From contig JBCCFC010000478.1 in the NCBI GenBank assembly GCA_039029935.1, forward strand, positions 1 to 9,301: a stretch of 9,301 bases of DNA. The letters are read 5' to 3'. Numbering within the stretch: position 1 is the first letter of the stretch; each line of letters opens with the position of its first letter. Position numbers and translations under genes: made by a program. The notes below the pieces were generated by a model. It did no database searches. It was not told the origin of the DNA and saw only the letters and a list, made by a program, of their open reading frames with translations. Of this stretch, positions 6,276 through 9,301 are shown one piece after another. Origin of the DNA: G039029935 sp039029935. GTDB lineage: Bacteria > Chloroflexota > Anaerolineae > Caldilineales > Caldilineaceae.

Positions 6276-6830
6276 ATGAACCGAGAAACCTATTACCAAA
6301 TCATCCACAAATACATCCCACCCAACTCCTTCACCTACCCTATTTATATGATCCACTGCCAAATGGTGACACGGAAAGCATTAGAAATTGCAGATAGGCT
6401 AGAGCTATCGGGCGAGCAAAAAACCTTTATCGAGGCGGCGGCGATGCTCCATGACATCGGTATTGTCAAAATCAACAGCCCATCCTTATACTGTACAGGG
6501 ACATTGGACTATATCTGTCATGGAACCGAAGGTCGTACAATCATAGAGCAAGAGGGCTGGCCTGTCCATGCATTAGTGGCGGAACGGCACACTGGTACTG
6601 GGCTAACGATTGACGATATCCGCACCCAACATTTGCCTATACCGGAACGTGATATGACTGCGCAGTCGTTAGAAGAAGAAATCATCAGTTACGCCGATTT
6701 ATTTTACTCCAAAAATACTGCGCGGTTGTGGCAGGCAAAACCAATGGAAAACGTATATCGCAATGTTGCCAAGTATGGGGCTGAGAAAACGGCCATTTTG
6801 GAAGACTGGATTGCAAGATTTGGGGAGTAA
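6276..6830 (+). CDS. HD-domain (HDIG-type) phosphohydrolase family protein
   Basis: The 184-residue cytoplasmic protein is mostly one HD domain, a metal-dependent fold that usually hydrolyses phosphate esters or nucleotides. Candidate metal-site residues are all present: His27 (IHCQMV), the His59-Asp60 doublet in MLHDIGI, His82 in YICHG, His98 and His105 in HALVAERHTG, and Asp141 in SYADLFYSK. The segments YICHGxEG, HALVxERHTGxGL and the SLEEEIISYADxFYSK tail fit a small bacterial HDIG family that I recognise but whose substrate is not established. The ORF stays open upstream to an ATG at 6213, but that start would lie within the palindrome. Residues from MNRETYYQIIHKYIPP match the family's N-terminus, so 6276 is chosen. 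No ribosome binding site is visible. The decarboxylase-like gene begins 3 nt after the stop. Confidence 0.85.
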   Translation: MNRETYYQIIHKYIPPNSFTYPIYMIHCQMVTRKALEIADRLELSGEQKTFIEAAAMLHDIGIVKINSPSLYCTGTLDYICHGTEGRTIIEQEGWPVHALVAERHTGTGLTIDDIRTQHLPIPERDMTAQSLEEEIISYADLFYSKNTARLWQAKPMENVYRNVAKYGAEKTAILEDWIARFGE

Positions 6831-6833
6831 ATC

Positions 6834-7496
6834 ATGATAAGCGCACCGCCACCTTGGACACTAAACGGGCATGGGTACATCTTCACTTATTTTTTCCCAC
6901 AAAAATTTGTAGAGGAGCATGGCTGTATCCCATCTCAATTTCATGGTGAGTTTACAGGTTGGATTGGGACAATGATGCTGGTTGATTATCAGACATCTGC
7001 CGTTGGTCCCTATCAAGAGTTGCTCTTCATCCCTGGGCAGTTCAAGCTTGGTGTGAGCCAGCAGCGACTGTATTCAATCACCAAAATTTATGTCTCCACC
7101 GAGGCCAGCGTGGTCAATGGTCAACGCAATTGGGGCATTCCGAAAGAGCTAGCCGACTTTGAGTTTACAGATTTAGGTGGCGGTGCAGAGCAAATTCGTG
7201 TCAGTATTGGTGATATGCCTGTAGGTGAGTGGACGTTGAAAACACGGAGGATTGGCATCCCCATCACCACCAGCCTGTTGCCAGCCCGGTGGCGTACACT
7301 GGCGCATGAGCGTGAGGATGAACTTTACCTGACAATACCAGAAGCAACCGGACGGCTACATTTGGCGAACGTACAGCAGATGACCATCAATGCCGATCTA
7401 TTTCCTGACGTTTCATCACTTAAGCCGTTAGCGGTTGTCAAAGCTGAAAATTTTCAGATGACTTTTCCCAGTCCTGTCATAAAAGAGGTGATTTGA
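6834..7496 (+). CDS. Acetoacetate decarboxylase-like (ADC superfamily) protein
   Basis: This 220-residue protein is slightly shorter than classical acetoacetate decarboxylase (about 245). It begins PPPWTLNGHGYIF and carries the pattern VGPYQELLFIPG (Glu62), then a NGQRNWGIPKELADF segment. In the ADC fold a lysine forms a Schiff base with a 2-oxo acid or aldehyde. Lys104 of PKEL lies where that lysine is expected, but the second lysine that tunes it in classical enzymes is Glu105. The reaction is therefore uncertain. The overall pattern also resembles ADC-like proteins related to plant NEOXANTHIN-DEFICIENT 1, and either relation is inference. GGGGAG (6822-6827), inside the end of the HD gene, lies 6 nt before the ATG. 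That strongly supports one operon with the HD gene. A hairpin repeat follows 10 nt after the stop. Confidence 0.75.
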   Translation: MISAPPPWTLNGHGYIFTYFFPQKFVEEHGCIPSQFHGEFTGWIGTMMLVDYQTSAVGPYQELLFIPGQFKLGVSQQRLYSITKIYVSTEASVVNGQRNWGIPKELADFEFTDLGGGAEQIRVSIGDMPVGEWTLKTRRIGIPITTSLLPARWRTLAHEREDELYLTIPEATGRLHLANVQQMTINADLFPDVSSLKPLAVVKAENFQMTFPSPVIKEVI

Positions 7497-7506
7497 GCTT
7501 TTGGGA

Positions 7507-7577
7507 GAAGACCTTCGGGAGGTGTCCAGAAAAACTTGGGTGCATCCTCGTCATCTCCGGACACCTCCCAGCGGTCT
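7507..7577. repeat. Dispersed hairpin repeat, copy 1
   Basis: GGGAGGTGTCC (7517-7527) pairs perfectly with GGACACCTCCC (7559-7569) around a 31-nt loop. AGACC (7509-7513) pairs with GGTCT (7573-7577) outside a 3x3 internal loop. The first 22 bases (7507-7528) are identical to 9234-9255 after ftsZ, and the loop carries TTGGGTGCATCC (7536-7547), 10 of 12 identical to the second copy at the same offset. It sits just after the decarboxylase-like gene and could end or stabilise its mRNA. No U-tract follows, so it is not a standard intrinsic terminator. Confidence 0.8.
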
Positions 7578-7649
7578 GGTTGTGTACCCTACTGGACGTC
7601 AAATAGCCATAAAAGGGTTGTAGATCACCTTAGAGATAGATATTCACAT

Positions 7650-7679
7650 TTGATATAGAATTGGTTCTTGGTGTATACT
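7650..7679 (+). promoter_or_regulatory. Candidate promoter for ftsZ
   Basis: TTGATA (7650-7655) and TATACT (7674-7679) are 18 nt apart. Transcription would start near 7686, leaving a leader of about 147 nt before ATG 7833. It is the best pair seen between the copy 1 hairpin and ftsZ. Confidence 0.5.
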
Positions 7680-7734
7680 TACGCACCATGCATATAAGCA
7701 CGGCTAATTGTTTATCATATGGTCGTGGATCATG

Positions 7735-7814
7735 TGATTGTGAATCATAAATAAAGCCATAGTAAAATCACATTGCAATCAGCACAAATGAATATTAGTC
7801 AGCAAATTGACTGA
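7735..7814. promoter_or_regulatory. ftsZ leader region with two small palindromes
   Basis: TGATT-GTG-AATCA (7735-7747) is a compact dyad. AGTCA (7797-7801) with TGACT (7808-7812) forms a second, extendable by a G-U and a T-A pair, which ends shortly before the Shine-Dalgarno at 7818. Both fall in the predicted leader RNA and could influence translation or bind a regulator. They are short, and no known riboswitch or leader peptide is recognisable. Confidence 0.25.
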
Positions 7815-7832
7815 AGTAGAGGAAAATAGAAG

Positions 7833-9131
7833 ATGGGTCCCATCAATGTACAAAATGAATCAGGGTTTGGCACAAGAGCCGATTATCAAGATAACTTTGC
7901 TGTTATCAAGGTTGTTGGAATTGGCGGCGGTGGGCAAAATGCACTCAATCGTATGATTGACACAGGCATCCAAGGTGTCGAATTTATCGCTGTCAATACA
8001 GATACTCAGGATTTGGTCCTCTCGAAGGCAACCCAACGTCTGCAAATTGGCGAGAAATTGACCAAAGGACTTGGCTCTGGTGGAAACCCAGAGGTTGGTG
8101 AACGCGCTGCCGATGAAAGCCGGGATGATATCCAAGCCTTGTTACAAGGGGCAGACATGGTGTTTGTCACCGCTGGGATGGGGGGCGGCACTGGTTCTGG
8201 CGCGTCTTCTGTGATTGCCTCTGTTGCGCGCGAGCAGGGCGCGCTCACGATTGGTGTGGTTACACGTCCATTTACCTTTGAGGGAACCCAACGCCGGCGC
8301 ATCGCTGAGGAGTCACTGGCACGGCTGGGTACCCATGTCGATACGCTGATTGTGATCCCCAACGACCGCTTGCTTCAGATTGCAGACCGCAAAGCAGGCA
8401 TCAATGAAGCCTTTGCCTTTGCAGATGATGTGCTGCGCCAAGGTATTCAGGGCATTAGTGATTTGATTACGATGCCTGGGTTGATTAACTTGGACTTTGC
8501 CGATGTACGTTCTGTCATGGTCGATGGTGGCAACGCGTTGATGGCGATTGGCAAAGGCTCTGGCGAGAACCGTGCAACAGATGCTGCCGAGCAAGCGATT
8601 CACAGTGCATTGCTGGATGTCTCCATTGACGGGGCACGCTCGATTCTCTTTAATGTCAAGGGAGGAAATGATCTCAGCCTCTTTGAAGTGAATGAAGCCG
8701 CCGAAATCGTGCGTGAAAATATACACCCAGAAGCCAGCTTCATTTTTGGTGCGGTCATTGATCCAGAGATGAATGACGAAATTCATTTGACCGTGATCGC
8801 CACAGGATTTGCCCCACCGCAGGGCCCTGACCGCTCCTATCCACAACGCCCGCCACAATTGCCATCTCAACCGATACAGCAGTCGGCGCAACGACCTGTT
8901 CATAACGCTGGACAAAATATGGGTCAGCCAATGAGATCGCCTCAAGGTCGGGAGATGCCACCGCACGATAACACACCGATTGAACGCAGTCAACAGCGAG
9001 ATAGCAGGGAACCTTCGCCACAACAGGGGCGTTCTTCACGACAGGATCAGAACTACAAAGTGCGTACATTTGACCGAGAGGATTTAGACATTCCTGCATT
9101 TTTACGCAGAAATCGTAACAATAAATCGTAA
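7833..9131 (+). CDS. ftsZ: Cell division protein FtsZ
   Basis: FtsZ is the bacterial tubulin homologue that polymerises with GTP into the Z-ring at mid-cell. The 432-residue protein has the G-rich nucleotide loop GIGGGGQNALNRM (29-41), the tubulin signature GGGTGSG (117-123), the IPNDRLL segment and the T7 loop NLDFAD (219-224), whose Asp221 and Asp224 complete the GTPase site of the next subunit. The globular core ends near ATGF326. A disordered linker rich in Gln, Pro, Arg and Ser (327-414) leads to the conserved C-terminal peptide DLDIPAFLRR (417-426), which binds membrane tethers such as FtsA or SepF. The signature has Ser where most FtsZ have Thr, and Ser126 where Pro is usual. AGAGGA (7818-7823) lies 9 nt before the ATG. 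The immediate neighbours are not division or mur genes, so ftsZ is outside a dcw cluster here. Confidence 0.98.
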   Translation: MGPINVQNESGFGTRADYQDNFAVIKVVGIGGGGQNALNRMIDTGIQGVEFIAVNTDTQDLVLSKATQRLQIGEKLTKGLGSGGNPEVGERAADESRDDIQALLQGADMVFVTAGMGGGTGSGASSVIASVAREQGALTIGVVTRPFTFEGTQRRRIAEESLARLGTHVDTLIVIPNDRLLQIADRKAGINEAFAFADDVLRQGIQGISDLITMPGLINLDFADVRSVMVDGGNALMAIGKGSGENRATDAAEQAIHSALLDVSIDGARSILFNVKGGNDLSLFEVNEAAEIVRENIHPEASFIFGAVIDPEMNDEIHLTVIATGFAPPQGPDRSYPQRPPQLPSQPIQQSAQRPVHNAGQNMGQPMRSPQGREMPPHDNTPIERSQQRDSREPSPQQGRSSRQDQNYKVRTFDREDLDIPAFLRRNRNNKS

Positions 9132-9140
9132 TAATAAATC
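9113..9140 (+). repeat. 13-bp tandem duplication across the ftsZ stop codon
   Basis: TCGTAACAATAAATC (9113-9127) recurs as TCGTAATAATAAATC (9126-9140) with a 13-nt period and one mismatch. The second unit supplies the TAA stop at 9129-9131. It looks like recent slippage that replaced the last few residues after the conserved C-terminal peptide. Confidence 0.6.
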
Positions 9141-9233
9141 ACAATCAATCATCAACAATCATTACAGACAGTTCTATCGCTGCGTTTGTACTAATTTATC
9201 TTAAAAATTATGGCTATTTGGGCTTTTTAAGGG

Positions 9234-9301
9234 GAAGACCTTCGGGAGGTGTCCAACAAAGTTTGGGTACGTCCAAAGCACTGATGGACACCTCCCGAAG
9301 G
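9234..9301. repeat. Dispersed hairpin repeat, copy 2 (cut by window end)
   Basis: CCTTCGGGAGGTGTCCA (9239-9255) pairs perfectly over 17 bp with TGGACACCTCCCGAAGG (9285-9301) around a 29-nt loop. The stem may continue past the window. Bases 9234-9255 are identical to copy 1, and the loop contains TTGGGTACGTCC (9263-9274). It starts about 100 nt after the ftsZ stop. The AT-rich stretch between (9132-9233) holds no gene, only a weak TTAAAAA/TTTTTAA dyad (9201-9230). Confidence 0.8.

Noticed and set aside
8313..9023. 236-residue minus-strand ORF opposite ftsZ
   Set aside because: It is the antisense shadow of a well-conserved gene, has no recognisable domain, and its composition follows the FtsZ codons.
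9201..9230. TTAAAAA/TTTTTAA dyad as ftsZ terminator
   Set aside because: The stem is seven A-T pairs with a 16-nt loop that does not pair inside, too weak to terminate.

Overview
The window carries six protein genes, all on the + strand, separated by AT-rich spacers rich in hairpins and small repeats. No rRNA, tRNA, CRISPR array, complete insertion sequence or phage gene is visible. The set suggests a bacterium of the Chloroflexota (Anaerolineae-like). The main reason is the first gene, a secreted S1C protease joined to PDZ, three copies of a Cys-containing domain and an SH3b domain, an architecture I associate with that group. A free-standing ftsZ and mixed base composition fit but do not prove it. 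The lineage call is inference from memory, not from a search.

Layout. Positions 1-291 hold two near-identical 26-bp direct repeats, two palindromes and a strong sigma-70-type promoter. They drive a 1000-residue secreted or surface protease (292-3294), which ends at a near-perfect 20-bp hairpin terminator (3332-3374). The next spacer contains a 225-bp AT-rich segment (3423-3647) with 16-bp terminal inverted repeats and a 4-bp flanking duplication. It looks like a MITE and carries the best promoter for the thiolase gene that follows (3691-4869). A heptamer-repeat cluster that reverses strand midway (4871-4953) separates the thiolase from an enolase-superfamily enzyme (4969-6192). A large palindrome (6196-6256) follows, then a tightly spaced pair: an HD-domain phosphohydrolase (6276-6830) and an acetoacetate-decarboxylase-like protein (6834-7496). 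A 336-bp spacer contains the first copy of a hairpin repeat and a promoter. FtsZ (7833-9131) comes next, and a second copy of the same hairpin repeat is cut by the window end.

Working together. The HD and decarboxylase-like genes are almost certainly co-transcribed (3-nt gap, Shine-Dalgarno inside the upstream gene). Thiolase, the MR-type enolase-superfamily enzyme and the decarboxylase-like protein are all compatible with carbon or acyl-CoA/sugar-acid metabolism, but the sequence does not show that they form one pathway. The protease and ftsZ each have their own promoter and look like independent units.

Most worth following up: the triple Cys-pair domain of the protease, the MITE-like promoter-bearing element, the dispersed hairpin family with a conserved loop, and the enolase-superfamily enzyme that keeps the His-Asp dyad but has Ala in place of the second active-site Lys.
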